From NCBI RefSeq assembly GCF_014863405.1, contig NZ_JACZZA010000001.1:372001-436000 (forward strand): a stretch of 64,000 bases of DNA, written 5' to 3'. The stretch comes from Dyella acidiphila. Lineage in GTDB: Bacteria; Pseudomonadota; Gammaproteobacteria; Xanthomonadales; Rhodanobacteraceae. This document shows positions 16,346 through 25,541 of the stretch, piece by piece. Position 1 is the first letter of the stretch; every line of letters starts with the position of its first letter. Below the pieces are notes generated by a model. The model was not told the DNA's origin. It did not search any database and saw nothing but the letters and a program-made list of their open reading frames with translations. The translations under genes were made by a program, and so were the position numbers.

Positions 16346-17356
16346 TTAGGCTTGCTCGGTGACACCAGCTGCATGGGCCTGCAGGTCGGCGTGGTAGGAG
16401 GAACGGACGAGTGGACCGGAGGCGACGTGATGGAAACCCATCTCCTCGCCTGCCACGCGCAGCGCATCGAATTCGTCGGGCGTCCAGTAGCGCACCACCG
16501 GATGATGATGCGGCGTGGGCTGCAGGTACTGGCCGATGGTGATCATGTCCACATCGTGCGCGCGCAGGTCGCGCATGGTTTCGATCACCTGCTCGTAGGT
16601 TTCGCCCAGGCCCAGCATGATGCCGGACTTGGTCGGCACATCCGGATGCTGCGCCTTGAAGCGCTTGAGCAAGTCCAGCGACCACTGGTAGTCGGCGCCC
16701 GGACGTACTTCGCGATACAGGTGCGGCACGGTTTCCAGATTGTGGTTGAACACGTCCGGCGGGAAATCCTTGAGCACTTCCAGCGCGCGCTCCATGCGAC
16801 CCTTGCCGCGGAAATCCGGAGTGAGGATTTCGATGCGGATGTTCGGGCTGGCATGGCGCACGGCGCGGACGCAGGCGGCGAAATGCTCGGCGCCGCCGTC
16901 GCGCAGATCGTCGCGATCCACCGAGGTGATCACCACGTATTTCAGGCGCATGTCGCGAATGGTTTCAGCCAGGCGCGCCGGCTCCAGCGGATCGGGCGCG
17001 GCCGGGCGGCCATGCGCCACGTCGCAGAACGAGCAGCGCCGCGTGCACACCTCGCCGAGGATCATGAAGGTGGCGGTGCCCTTGCTGAAACACTCGTGGA
17101 TGTTCGGGCACGATGCTTCTTCGCACACCGTTACCAGCGCGTTTTCGCGCAGGCGTGCCTTCAGCTGCTGCACGGCATTGCCTTGCGGCAGACGCACGCG
17201 AATCCAGCTCGGTTTGCGCAAGGTAGGCGTATTGGCATCGAAGCCCGCGCGATTGAGCGCGATCTTGTCGTTGCCCAATTGCTTCTCGACCGCCGGCGTA
17301 CCGCTGACGACGCTGATCGGGATGTTCTTCGTGGATGAAGCTGACGTTTCGCTCAT
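16346..17356 (-). CDS. lipA: lipoyl synthase
   Basis: A 336-residue radical-SAM enzyme that inserts two sulfur atoms into octanoyl-protein to make lipoate. The auxiliary cluster Cys78, Cys83, Cys89 ([12 protein letters not shown]) and the radical-SAM CxxxCxxC Cys104, Cys108, Cys111 (CTRRCSFC) are all present, and the C-terminal RSSYHADLQ matches the conserved RSSYHA serine ligand of the auxiliary cluster. The ATG at 17356 is used; extension upstream to 17440 would run into lipB. It lies 8 bases downstream of lipB, in a lipB-lipA-prc unit. Confidence 0.96.
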   Translation of the reverse strand: MSETSASSTKNIPISVVSGTPAVEKQLGNDKIALNRAGFDANTPTLRKPSWIRVRLPQGNAVQQLKARLRENALVTVCEEASCPNIHECFSKGTATFMILGEVCTRRCSFCDVAHGRPAAPDPLEPARLAETIRDMRLKYVVITSVDRDDLRDGGAEHFAACVRAVRHASPNIRIEILTPDFRGKGRMERALEVLKDFPPDVFNHNLETVPHLYREVRPGADYQWSLDLLKRFKAQHPDVPTKSGIMLGLGETYEQVIETMRDLRAHDVDMITIGQYLQPTPHHHPVVRYWTPDEFDALRVAGEEMGFHHVASGPLVRSSYHADLQAHAAGVTEQA

Positions 17357-17364
17357 GAGGTAGG

Positions 17365-18033
17365 TCAGACCGCCACGCGAGCGGGGAGTTCGGGAATAAG
17401 GGGAGCGGCCGGTTCCGCATCGAAATCGAACTGCCGGCAAAATTCGCCGATCAGCACATCTTCGACCTCCGCCAGCCGCGACGGACCGCCCAAGTCTAGC
17501 ACCTGCGTGACCGCCAGGTCCTTGTAACCACAGGGATTGATGCGGTGGAAAGGTTCCAGATTCATGTTCACATTGAAGGCCAGGCCGTGGAAGCTGCAGC
17601 CGCGCCGCACCCGCAGGCCCAGGGCCGCGACCTTGGCCCCGGCCACGTACACGCCCGGGGCGCCCTCGCGGCGCAGGGCCTCGATGTTCCAGTGCGCCAG
17701 CGTATCGATAAGCGCCTGCTCGATCTTGCAGACCAACTCGCGCACGCCCACCCCGGTGCGGCGCAGGTCGATCAGCGGGTAGGCCACGATCTGGCCGGGG
17801 CCGTGATAGGTGACCTGGCCGCCGCGATCCACCGGCACCACCGGAATCTCACCCGGCGCCAAGACATGCTCCATCTTGCCGGCCTGGCCGAGGGTGAAGA
17901 CCGGATCGTGTTCCAGCACCCACAGCTCGTCGACGGTGTCGGCGGTGCGGTTGTCGGTAAAGGCGCTCATCGCCTGCCACACCGGAGCGTAGGGCTGGCG
18001 GCCCAGGCGGCGGATTTTCAGCGGTTGGGACAT
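17365..18033 (-). CDS. lipB: octanoyl-[acyl-carrier-protein]:protein N-octanoyltransferase
   Basis: 222 residues. It moves octanoate from ACP to the lipoyl domains of 2-oxoacid dehydrogenases and the glycine cleavage H protein, supplying the LipA substrate. Signatures are [12 protein letters not shown] (70-81), Lys134 in AGAKVAALG and the catalytic Cys168 in NPCGY. Length is normal. ybeD lies upstream and lipA 8 bases downstream, as in many gammaproteobacteria. Confidence 0.96.
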   Translation of the reverse strand: MSQPLKIRRLGRQPYAPVWQAMSAFTDNRTADTVDELWVLEHDPVFTLGQAGKMEHVLAPGEIPVVPVDRGGQVTYHGPGQIVAYPLIDLRRTGVGVRELVCKIEQALIDTLAHWNIEALRREGAPGVYVAGAKVAALGLRVRRGCSFHGLAFNVNMNLEPFHRINPCGYKDLAVTQVLDLGGPSRLAEVEDVLIGEFCRQFDFDAEPAAPLIPELPARVAV

Positions 18034-18119
18034 GGATCGCAGGCCTGCGTGGGGATGGGGGCCAATCTGTGGCCGGGGCCAGTGGCTTGCAAGTGAAGGA
18101 AGTCGCTGTGCTGGCCGCG

Positions 18120-18141
18120 CCCTCTCCCCGGCGGGGAGAGG
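18120..18141. repeat. CCTCTCCCC-type palindromic repeat, copy 2
   Basis: CCTCTCCCC-GGC-GGGGAGAGG hairpin in the short gap between ybeD and lipB. It resembles the copies at 2703, 26559 and 26680 and could act as a transcript-stabilising or attenuating hairpin. Confidence 0.6.
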
Positions 18142-18149
18142 AAAGTCGA

Positions 18150-18440
18150 TTACAGGGTGAAGCGGATATCCGGATCCGCGCGCAGCGCCGCATGTGCGGC
18201 GTCGTACTGCTCGCGGGTGTCGCAGCGGAAGCTGACCGTCACCGAGAGGAAGTTACCTTCGCGTGAATGCTTGTGCCGCACGGTTTCGTGCAGCACATGC
18301 AGGCCGATGCCTTCGAGAATCTGCGGCACGCGCGCTTTCAGATCCGCGCTGGCGTTGCCCATGGCGGTGATTTCGAACTCACCGGGAAACTGGAAACCCT
18401 GGCCTTCCTGCTGTGGCTTGATCTCGTCCAGGTCTTTCAT
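18150..18440 (-). CDS. ybeD: YbeD/DUF493 family protein
   Basis: A 96-residue small alpha/beta protein of the DUF493 (YbeD) family, found beside lipB and dacA in many proteobacteria. Function is unsettled; an ACT-like fold suggests a regulatory role. Visible family features are [11 protein letters not shown], a central helix ([12 protein letters not shown]) and a [20 protein letters not shown] segment. The second ATG (18440) is chosen because GGAGA lies 8 bases away; for the first ATG (18446) it would be too close. Confidence 0.9.
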   Translation of the reverse strand: MKDLDEIKPQQEGQGFQFPGEFEITAMGNASADLKARVPQILEGIGLHVLHETVRHKHSREGNFLSVTVSFRCDTREQYDAAHAALRADPDIRFTL

Positions 18441-18478
18441 CGGCATTCTCCGTCTCGAACATTTGCCGCGGGCTGCGC

Positions 18479-18549
18479 AGGTTGGGTTAGCGCAGCGTAA
18501 CCCAACGTCATTTCTGCGAATTTGTTGGGTTACGCTGCGCTAACCCAAC
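18479..18549. repeat. paired inverted GTTGGGTTA palindromic repeat
   Basis: Two copies of a 26-base unit (GTTGGGTTA, 8-base centre, TAACCCAAC) sit in opposite orientation at 18481-18506 and 18524-18549, forming a REP-doublet or BIME-like structure between dacA and ybeD. A single copy occurs at 9817-9846 with the same TTTGTTGGGTTA and CCAACCTAC flanks. Confidence 0.85.
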
Positions 18550-18566
18550 CTACGCGCCCCACGCTT

Positions 18567-19808
18567 TTACTTTTTGTCGCTGCCGTGGAACCACAGCAGG
18601 ATGCTGTCCCACAGGCGCTTGAAGAAACCGCCCTGCGGCGCATCGTTCATCGACACCAGCGGCACGTCGAGCACCGGCTGGCCATCTTCGGTGACGTGCA
18701 GCGTGCCCACCTGCTGGCCCTTCTTGAACGGCGCGATCAGGGTGGACGGGATGTCCATGGTGGCCTTGAGCTTGTCGTAGTCGCCGGTTTTCACCGTGAC
18801 CAGCACGTCCTGCTGCACGCCCAGCGGCAGCTGGTCTTCCTCGCCCTTCCACAGGCGCGGCGTGGCCAGCGGCTTGCCGGATTCATACAGCTTGTGCGTT
18901 TCGAAGAAGCGGAAGCCGTAATTGAGCAGCGCAATGGCCGAATCGGCGCGCGCCTTCTCGTTGCTGGCGCCCATCACGATGGCGATCATGCGCTGGTCGC
19001 CGCGCTTGGCCGAGGCGTCGAGGCAGAAGCCGGCTTCGGCGGTGTGGCCGGTTTTCACGCCATCGACGCTGGAATCGCGCCACAGCAGCGTGTTGCGGTT
19101 GCCCTGCTTGATGCCGTTCCACTCGAACTCCTTGATGGCGGAGATCGCGTAGTCGTCCGGGTAATCGTGGATCAGCGCGCGGGTGAGGATCGCCACGTCG
19201 TGCGCGGTGGTGTAGTGGTTGTCGACCGGATAGCCGGACGCATTGACGAAGTGCGAGTTCACCATGCCGAGCTGCTTGGCATAGGCGTTCATCAGGCTGG
19301 CGAAGGTTTCTTCGGAGCCGGCGGTGTGTTCGGCCAGCGCAATGGCCGAATCGTTGCCGGACTGGATGATCATGCCGTACAGCAGGTCCTTCAGCGGCAC
19401 CTGGCTGTTGAGCTTGAGGAAGCTGGTGGAACCGTCGGTACCCGCACCACCGGCGCGCCAGGCGTGCTCGCTGATGCTGACCTGATCGGTGAGGTGGATC
19501 TTGCCCGAGGCGATCTGCGCGGAGATCACGTAGTCGGTCATCACCTTGGTGATCGAAGCGGGCACCACGCGTACATCCGCATCCTTGGACGCCAGGATCT
19601 GCCCGGTGGCGTAATCCATCAGCACCCAGGTCTTGCCGTCGACATCCGGCGGCGGCGGCACCGGTACCTGCACCGCGGCAGGCGCGGGTACGTTGGCTAC
19701 CGGCTTGGGCGGCAGGTTGGGGGTCGGCGTCTGCTGGGCGATGGCGCTGGCACCGAACACCAGCGCGGCGGCAGCAATCACGTACAGGGGGCGGCGGAAC
19801 AGATTCAT
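18567..19808 (-). CDS. dacA: D-alanyl-D-alanine carboxypeptidase, PBP5/6 type
   Basis: A 413-residue periplasmic low-molecular-mass penicillin-binding protein that removes the terminal D-Ala from pentapeptides and so limits crosslinking. The signal peptide ends near residue 24 (SAIA-QQ). A Pro-rich linker (27-55) is longer than in E. coli. Catalytic motifs are SITK (Ser85, Lys88), SGN (150-152) and KTG (252-254). The C-terminal domain ends in an amphipathic helix (GGFFKRLWDSILLWFHG) that anchors such proteins to the outer face of the inner membrane. It lies between rlpA and ybeD as in E. coli. Confidence 0.95.
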   Translation of the reverse strand: MNLFRRPLYVIAAAALVFGASAIAQQTPTPNLPPKPVANVPAPAAVQVPVPPPPDVDGKTWVLMDYATGQILASKDADVRVVPASITKVMTDYVISAQIASGKIHLTDQVSISEHAWRAGGAGTDGSTSFLKLNSQVPLKDLLYGMIIQSGNDSAIALAEHTAGSEETFASLMNAYAKQLGMVNSHFVNASGYPVDNHYTTAHDVAILTRALIHDYPDDYAISAIKEFEWNGIKQGNRNTLLWRDSSVDGVKTGHTAEAGFCLDASAKRGDQRMIAIVMGASNEKARADSAIALLNYGFRFFETHKLYESGKPLATPRLWKGEEDQLPLGVQQDVLVTVKTGDYDKLKATMDIPSTLIAPFKKGQQVGTLHVTEDGQPVLDVPLVSMNDAPQGGFFKRLWDSILLWFHGSDKK

Positions 19809-19873
19809 CGTGGGCTTACATCCGTTTGTGCTGGATCATCGGCGCGCGCGGCGCCACTACAAGTGGAAAACGC

Positions 19874-20797
19874 TCAGTCTACCGCGACCTGCGGGTGGGG
19901 CAGGCCCATTTGCTCGATCTGCGTGGTCACCCGGTCGGCGGTGTCGACATCCGCCAGCGGCCCGACCCGCACGCGATGCACGAGACGACCGCCGATGGTG
20001 GCATCCACCACCTGCACCGGAGCGAAATTCGCAGTGCGCAGCTGGGCGGCGACTTTCTCGGCATTGGCCGGATCGGCGAACGCGCCGACCTGCAGGAAGA
20101 TCCCCGGCGGCGGCGCAGACGGCGAGACCACCGGCGGCGGTGGCGCTTCGGCCTGCGGCGGCGCGGAGGGATCGATGCCCTGCACTTCCACCAGGCCGGT
20201 GCCCTTGGGCCAGATGCCGATCTTCACCGCGGCGGCGTAGGAAAGATCGATCACGCGGTCCTCGTGGAACGGGCCGCGGTCGTTCACGCGTACCACCACG
20301 CTCTTGCCGTTCTGCAGATTGGTCACCCGCGCATAGCTCGGCAGCGGCAGCACCGTGCTGGCGGCGCTGAACTTGTACATGTCGTAGTCCTCGAGATTCG
20401 AGGTTTTGTAGCCGTGGAACTTGTTGCCGTAGAACGAGGCTATGCCGCGCTCGTCATAGCCGCGTGCCGTCGGCAGCACACTGTAGGTGCGGCCCAGCAC
20501 GGTGTATGGCGACTTGTTGCCGTAGAGCGAACGCGGCTCCACCTTGGGCACCGGCTCCGGCAGGTTGCTCAGATCGGGCGGCGGACCATCCGGAATGCTG
20601 TCGCTGCCATCGCGATAGCGGCTGCTCTGCGGCCGGCTGGTGTCGTCGTAGATGCCGCCCGAAGCAGACGCACCGGAACCGGAGCTGCTGCCGCTGCGCG
20701 AGGACGATGCATAAGGCCGCGTACTCTTATGACCGCCGCAGCCGGCCAGTATCGCCAGGCACGCACACGGCAGGAGCAGGCGCCACGGCGCCCTCAT
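19874..20797 (-). CDS. rlpA: septal ring lipoprotein RlpA with SPOR domain
   Basis: 307 residues. The lipobox LAGC places the lipidated Cys at residue 20. A Ser/Gly-rich linker runs to about 65, then a double-psi beta-barrel (GIASFYGNKFHGYKTSN to VRVNDRGPFHEDRVIDLS, about 120-205) holding the His and Asp expected for lytic transglycosylase activity on denuded glycan. A Pro-rich linker and a SPOR domain follow (about 230-305), which binds denuded septal peptidoglycan. Its ATG overlaps the mltB stop (ATGA). Whether this homologue is an active transglycosylase, as in Pseudomonas, or only structural, as argued for E. coli, is open. Confidence 0.93.
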   Translation of the reverse strand: MRAPWRLLLPCACLAILAGCGGHKSTRPYASSSRSGSSSGSGASASGGIYDDTSRPQSSRYRDGSDSIPDGPPPDLSNLPEPVPKVEPRSLYGNKSPYTVLGRTYSVLPTARGYDERGIASFYGNKFHGYKTSNLEDYDMYKFSAASTVLPLPSYARVTNLQNGKSVVVRVNDRGPFHEDRVIDLSYAAAVKIGIWPKGTGLVEVQGIDPSAPPQAEAPPPPVVSPSAPPPGIFLQVGAFADPANAEKVAAQLRTANFAPVQVVDATIGGRLVHRVRVGPLADVDTADRVTTQIEQMGLPHPQVAVD

Positions 20798-21831
20798 TGC
20801 GTAGCCTGTTCCGGACTATTGGCTCCCGCGGCGATCGCGTCGGCCAGCTGGCTCACCGCCATGGCGTACATCGGACTGCGGTTGTAGCGCGTGATCACGT
20901 AGAAGTTCTGGAAGGTGAACCAGTATTCCGGACCGTTGAGGCCCTGGAATTTCTGCACGCTGCTGCTGGCGCCCGGGTCCAGGTGCTGGATCGGCGCATA
21001 GCCCCAGGCTTCCAGTTGCTCGATCGTCCATTGCGGCGTGGAGTCTTTCACGTCCAGTTGCTTGGCCGCGCCGTCGGGCTGCGCGCGCGCCGCCACCATG
21101 CCGCCGCTGACCCAGCCATGCTTGGCGAAATAATTGGCCACGCTGGCGAGGATGTCGGGCAGCGAATTCTGCAGGTCGATGCGCCCGTCGCCGTCTTCAT
21201 CCACGGCGAAATCGCGAATGCTGCCCGGCATGAACTGGCCCCAGCCCTGGGCGCCGGCATAGGAGCCGGTCAGGGTGTCGACCGGACCGGCCAGCTGGCT
21301 GTCCGGCAGCTCCAGCAAGGTTTTCAGCTGGTCGCGGAAGAACGCCGCGCGCGGCGGGTAGTACAGACCCAGCGTAACCAGCGCATCGAGCACCTTGTAC
21401 TTGCCGGTGTTGCGCCCGTAGAAGGTTTCCACGCCCAGGATCGCCACGATGTACTGCGGCGCCACGCCGTATTCGGCGCCGATCTTTTCCAGCAGGGCGC
21501 GATGGGCACGGTAGAAATCGATACCGGCATCAATCCGCTGCGGGGTGAGGAAGATCTGCCGGTAGTCGCTCCACGGCTTGGCTTCGGCCGGGCGGCTGAT
21601 CGCGTTGAGGATGCTTTGCTGCATCTTCGCGCCATCGAGCAGCGCGTTGAGTTGTGCCGGATCCTTGCCAGTGTCCTTGGCCACTTCCTGCACGAGCTTG
21701 GCTTGCCCGGGGTGGTCGGCCCACGCCGGCATCGCCGCGCTCAGCGCCAGCGCAGCGAGCAGCAAACAGGGACGAAAACAGATCGGCCGCAAGGCTCGAA
21801 GAGAATGAAATGTCGCGGCGGTCATCGGCAT
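20794..21831 (-). CDS. mltB: membrane-bound lytic transglycosylase B
   Basis: A 345-residue enzyme that cleaves the MurNAc-GlcNAc bond to a 1,6-anhydro product. A signal peptide (LLLAALALSAAMPAWA) is present without a clear lipobox, so it may be soluble rather than lipid-anchored. The catalytic Glu135 lies in ILGVETFYGRNTG; GAQGWGQFMPGSIRDFAVDEDGDGR and the C-terminal YNRSPMYAMAVSQLA are family hallmarks. The reading frame stays open far upstream across rodA, but only the part from about 21831 fits the family. No clear Shine-Dalgarno is visible and the start could be 21825. It overlaps rlpA by 4 bases. Confidence 0.93.
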   Translation of the reverse strand: MPMTAATFHSLRALRPICFRPCLLLAALALSAAMPAWADHPGQAKLVQEVAKDTGKDPAQLNALLDGAKMQQSILNAISRPAEAKPWSDYRQIFLTPQRIDAGIDFYRAHRALLEKIGAEYGVAPQYIVAILGVETFYGRNTGKYKVLDALVTLGLYYPPRAAFFRDQLKTLLELPDSQLAGPVDTLTGSYAGAQGWGQFMPGSIRDFAVDEDGDGRIDLQNSLPDILASVANYFAKHGWVSGGMVAARAQPDGAAKQLDVKDSTPQWTIEQLEAWGYAPIQHLDPGASSSVQKFQGLNGPEYWFTFQNFYVITRYNRSPMYAMAVSQLADAIAAGANSPEQATQ

Positions 21832-21899
21832 TGCGCAAAGCGTAGCATGCAAAACGGCGCAAACCCGGGCACATGATGGGCGCGCTGCGGGTCCTGCAT

Positions 21900-23015
21900 T
21901 CAGTCGTGCACCTTGCGGTTGGCGTGGATCGACATCAGCACGCCGAAGCCCACCAGCAGCGATACCGCCGAGGTGCCGCCATAGCTGACCATCGGCATCG
22001 GCACGCCCACCACTGGCAGCAGTCCGGCGACCATGCCGCCGTTGACGAACACGTAGACGAAAAAGCTCATGCCGATAGCGCCGGCCAGCAGGCGCGAATA
22101 GGTATCGCGCGCTTCCATCGCGATCCACAGGCAGCGCCCGATGATGAAGGCATATAACACCAGGATCGCGCATACGCCGATCAGGCCGAATTCCTCGGAA
22201 AACACCGCGAAGATGAAATCGGTGGTGTGCTCGGGCAGGAAGTCCAGGCGCGACTGCGTGCCCTGCTCGAAGCCTTTGCCGAAGATGCCGCCCGAGCCCA
22301 CGGCGATCTGCGACTGGATGATGTGCCAGCCGTCGCCGAGCGGATCGGATTCCGGATTGAGCATGGTGAGGATGCGATTGCGCTGGTACTGGTGCATGAA
22401 ATGCCAGGCCACCGGCGCCATGCCGCCGGCAATCGCCGCCAGCAGGCCGAAGCGCCACCACGCCATGCCCGACAGAAACAGCGCAAAGGTGCCCGCCGCG
22501 GTGACCAGCAGGGCAGTGCCCAGGTCCGGCTGCTTGGCGATCAAGGCGGCCGGAATCGCAATCAGTGCGCCGACTACCGCGATATCTTTCCAACCCGGCG
22601 GCAGCTGGCGCGGATGCAGGTACCACGCCACCATCATCGGCATGGTCAGCTTCATCAGCTCGGACGGCTGGAAACGCATGATGCCGAGATTGAGCCAGCG
22701 ACCGGCACCGCGTCCTTCGCCGAGCACCGCCACCACCACCAGCAGCACGGTGCTGCCGGCATACAGCCACGGCGTCCAGTTGCGCAGCGTGGACGGCGGA
22801 ATGCGCGACATCAGCATGATGAAAATGGCGCCCAGCAGGAAGCGCGCGGCCTGGCCGCCGACCAGCCCGACATTGGCTTCGCCCGCGCTGTACAGCGTGA
22901 CCAGGCCGACGCCACTCAGCAGCAGCAGCGCGAAGGCCAGCGGCAGGTCGATGCGCGGACGCCGCCACAGGCGCCGCAGGAATCGATAAACGCGGGTGCG
23001 CCAGGTATCGATCAT
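21900..23015 (-). CDS. rodA: rod-shape SEDS peptidoglycan glycosyltransferase
   Basis: A 371-residue polytopic SEDS protein that polymerises lipid II during cell elongation together with PBP2. About ten membrane helices are visible. Family signatures include GRGAGRWLNLGIMRFQPSELMK with the loop Glu-Leu-Met-Lys, KQPDLGTALL containing the essential Asp, and the C-terminal GVPMPMVSYGGTSAVSLLVGFG. Its ATG overlaps the mrdA stop (ATGA), so the polymerase and its transpeptidase partner are made together. Confidence 0.96.
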   Translation of the reverse strand: MIDTWRTRVYRFLRRLWRRPRIDLPLAFALLLLSGVGLVTLYSAGEANVGLVGGQAARFLLGAIFIMLMSRIPPSTLRNWTPWLYAGSTVLLVVVAVLGEGRGAGRWLNLGIMRFQPSELMKLTMPMMVAWYLHPRQLPPGWKDIAVVGALIAIPAALIAKQPDLGTALLVTAAGTFALFLSGMAWWRFGLLAAIAGGMAPVAWHFMHQYQRNRILTMLNPESDPLGDGWHIIQSQIAVGSGGIFGKGFEQGTQSRLDFLPEHTTDFIFAVFSEEFGLIGVCAILVLYAFIIGRCLWIAMEARDTYSRLLAGAIGMSFFVYVFVNGGMVAGLLPVVGVPMPMVSYGGTSAVSLLVGFGVLMSIHANRKVHD

Positions 23016-25036
23016 TGGTCGTTGTCTCCGGCACTGGAGCTGTCCGGCGCAGGCGCGTCGCCCTGCGGGGTGTCTTCCGGCATTACTTCGCTGGCGGTGG
23101 TGGAGGCCGCTGCGGGTGCCGCGGTCACACCGTTCTCGGGCAGCGGCGTGTCGGGCGGTACCGCGCCGCCCTGCGTGGCCAGCCAGGCGTCGAGAATCTT
23201 GCGCGCAATCGGACCGGCATCTTCCGCACCCCAGGCGCCCGCCTCCAGCACCACGGCGACGGCAATGCGCGGATTTTCGGCCGGCGTAAACACTTCGAAC
23301 CAGGCGCGGTGGCGCGCCGCGAGATAGGCAGTATTGCGGTTCTCGTTATAGGCATCGCTGGTACGCGAGAAGCGTTCGGCAGTACCGCTCTTGCCAGCAA
23401 GGCGATAGGGGAAGCCGTCGCCCAGCCGGAATTTGAAACCGGTGGACAGCGGGTCGTTGCTGTAGATCACCAGTTGCATGCCTTCGTTTACCGCATCCCA
23501 GTCCTTCATGTTCTTGATCAGCGAAGGGCCGGCGGGCGGATTGGGCAGCGGCGACGGCGTATGGCCGACATCCGCGGTGGACATCACCACGCGCGGCGCA
23601 TACGGCACGCCGCGACCGGCGAAGGTCGCCAGGGCATGCGCCAATTGCAGAGCGGTCACCGACCAATAACCCTGGCCGATACCTGCAATGACCGTTTCGC
23701 CGGGATACCAGGTGCGTTCCTTGGGCGAGTGCTTGGCCTTCCATGCGCGCGACGGCAGGATGCCGGATACCTCGCCCGGCAGGTCGATACCGCTGGGCCG
23801 CCCGAAGCCATAGCCACTCATGAACTCGCTGACGCGATCAATGCCCAGGTCCAGCGCGAGCTTGTAGAAGTAAGTGTTTACCGAGGCGTAGATCGCCTTG
23901 TAGAGATTCACCGTGCCGGCACCGTAGCGCTGGTCATCGCGGTAGCCGCGCGATTGCCCCGGAATGTAGAACACGCCGGTGGAAAGCACCGAGTCTTCCG
24001 GCCTGCGCACGCCATATTCCAGGCCGGCCAGGCCCATGAAGGGCTTCACGGTGGAGCCGGGCGGATAGCCCGCCTTCATCGCGCGATTGATCAGCGGTTT
24101 GTCGGGCGAAGTAATCAGCGATTTGTAATCGGCCGTGCTGATGCCGTTGACGAACAGGTTCGGATCGAACGAAGGCACGCTGACCATCGCCAGTACCTGG
24201 CCGTTGCGCGGATCGATCGCTACCGCCGCACCCGCACGGCCCTCGAACGCATCCTGGGCTGCTTTCTGCACGCGCGCATCGATGCTCAGATAGAGATTCT
24301 TGCCGGGAATCGGCGGATGCGTTTCCAGCACCTGCTGGATGCGTCCGTCGGCATTCACTTCATCGAGCTCGTAGCCGGGCGAGCCGTGCAGCATGTCCTC
24401 GTACGAGCGCTCAAGACCGATGCGCCCGATATGCGTGGTGCCCTTGTAGCGCTCCGGATCGAGGCTGTCCAAATCGTCCGCGTCGATGCGGCTGACGTAG
24501 CCCACCACATGTGCGAACAGCGATCCCAGCGGGTAGTAGCGGATGAGATACGGCACCACGTCCACGCCAGGGAAACGCCAGCGGCTGACGGCGAAGCGGG
24601 CGATATCGTCTTCGGTCAAGCGCATTTTCAACGGCACGCTGTCGAAGCGGCGGCTTTGCTTGAGCTGCTTGCGGAAGGCGTCCAAGTCATCCGGGTCCAG
24701 CGGCACCACCTTGCCGAGCTGGGCCAGCATCTGGTTCATGTTCTGCACCTGGTCCGGCCGCACTTCCAGCCGGAAGGCCGGCACGTTGTCGGCCAGCAGT
24801 ACGCCGTTGCGGTCGTAGATCAGGCCGCGCGCGGGCGGAATGGCGCGCGGCTTGACGCTGTTGTTGACCGAGCGCAGGGCGAATTCATCGTGATGCAGCA
24901 CCTGCAGGAACACATAGCGCCCGACCAGCGCGCACAAGCCCAGCAGGATCAGCGCAAAGCCGGCCAGCGCGCGACGGCGGAACAGTTCGCCTTCGCCGCG
25001 GGTATCCTTGAACTGGCGGCGGATCAGGCGCGGCAT
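23012..25036 (-). CDS. mrdA: penicillin-binding protein 2, elongation transpeptidase
   Basis: 674 residues. A cytoplasmic N-terminus with an RRQFKDTRGE segment precedes one membrane helix (about 24-46), then the pedestal and allosteric dimerisation domain (about 60-240) and the transpeptidase domain. Active-site motifs are STVK (Ser328, Lys331), SVN (385-387) and KSGT (549-552). The C-terminal 40 residues are a Pro/Ala/acidic tail beyond the usual end of the E. coli protein (633), probably disordered. It crosslinks new side-wall glycan with RodA and is the classical mecillinam target. It lies between mreD (16 bases) and rodA (4-base overlap). Confidence 0.96.
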   Translation of the reverse strand: MPRLIRRQFKDTRGEGELFRRRALAGFALILLGLCALVGRYVFLQVLHHDEFALRSVNNSVKPRAIPPARGLIYDRNGVLLADNVPAFRLEVRPDQVQNMNQMLAQLGKVVPLDPDDLDAFRKQLKQSRRFDSVPLKMRLTEDDIARFAVSRWRFPGVDVVPYLIRYYPLGSLFAHVVGYVSRIDADDLDSLDPERYKGTTHIGRIGLERSYEDMLHGSPGYELDEVNADGRIQQVLETHPPIPGKNLYLSIDARVQKAAQDAFEGRAGAAVAIDPRNGQVLAMVSVPSFDPNLFVNGISTADYKSLITSPDKPLINRAMKAGYPPGSTVKPFMGLAGLEYGVRRPEDSVLSTGVFYIPGQSRGYRDDQRYGAGTVNLYKAIYASVNTYFYKLALDLGIDRVSEFMSGYGFGRPSGIDLPGEVSGILPSRAWKAKHSPKERTWYPGETVIAGIGQGYWSVTALQLAHALATFAGRGVPYAPRVVMSTADVGHTPSPLPNPPAGPSLIKNMKDWDAVNEGMQLVIYSNDPLSTGFKFRLGDGFPYRLAGKSGTAERFSRTSDAYNENRNTAYLAARHRAWFEVFTPAENPRIAVAVVLEAGAWGAEDAGPIARKILDAWLATQGGAVPPDTPLPENGVTAAPAAASTTASEVMPEDTPQGDAPAPDSSSAGDNDQ

Positions 25037-25052
25037 GGATGGGTCGCCGCAC

Positions 25053-25541
25053 TCATTGCAACCTCAGCCGCATCCGCAGATCGTCCAGCAACAGGAACAG
25101 GAACGGCCACAGCAGCGCGCTCACAAACGGCGAGGCCCACCACAGCGCCGGCGGCGTGGACTCACCCGCGAACGCCCGCACGATCAGCAGCAGGAAACGA
25201 TCGTTGACCAGCAGCGCCAGCACCGCCAGCGTCTGCTGCCACATCGGGAAAAAGCGCAGCCGCGAGCGGAAGCGCAGCGCGATAAAGGTGAGCACGCACA
25301 GACGCAGCGCCTGCTCGCCGAGCAGCACGCCGTTGAACATGTCGGCGCAGACGCCGATCACAAAGGCCAGGCCGAGCGTGACGCGCTGCTCGCCCGACTC
25401 CAGCGCCCAATACAGCAGCACCAGCGCTGGCCAGTACGGCTTGAACGGATCCAGCACGCTGGGCAGCGGGATCAGCATCAGCAGCAGCGCCCCAGCCAAC
25501 GTGCCGACGAACCACCAGAATGACAGTCGCTGCCGGCTCAT
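25053..25541 (-). CDS. mreD: rod shape-determining protein MreD
   Basis: A 162-residue small membrane protein of the elongasome with five or six predicted helices (GTLAGALLLMLIPLPSVLDPFKPYWPALVLLYW near the N-terminus; LLWPFLFLLLDDLRMRLR at the end). It links MreC, RodA and PBP2 in the inner membrane. Its ATG overlaps the mreC stop by 4 bases and mrdA follows 16 bases after it, so mreC-mreD-mrdA-rodA is one transcript. Confidence 0.94.
   Translation of the reverse strand: MSRQRLSFWWFVGTLAGALLLMLIPLPSVLDPFKPYWPALVLLYWALESGEQRVTLGLAFVIGVCADMFNGVLLGEQALRLCVLTFIALRFRSRLRFFPMWQQTLAVLALLVNDRFLLLIVRAFAGESTPPALWWASPFVSALLWPFLFLLLDDLRMRLRLQ

Noticed and set aside
13912-16362. 816-codon plus-strand frame opposite prc
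   Set aside because: Low-complexity composition and no family signature; the minus strand holds a complete Prc with its Ser/Lys dyad.
21832-23034. N-terminal extension of mltB across rodA
   Set aside because: The frame happens to stay open, but the extension is an Arg/Ala/His-rich shadow of rodA, and the MltB signal peptide starts at about 21831.
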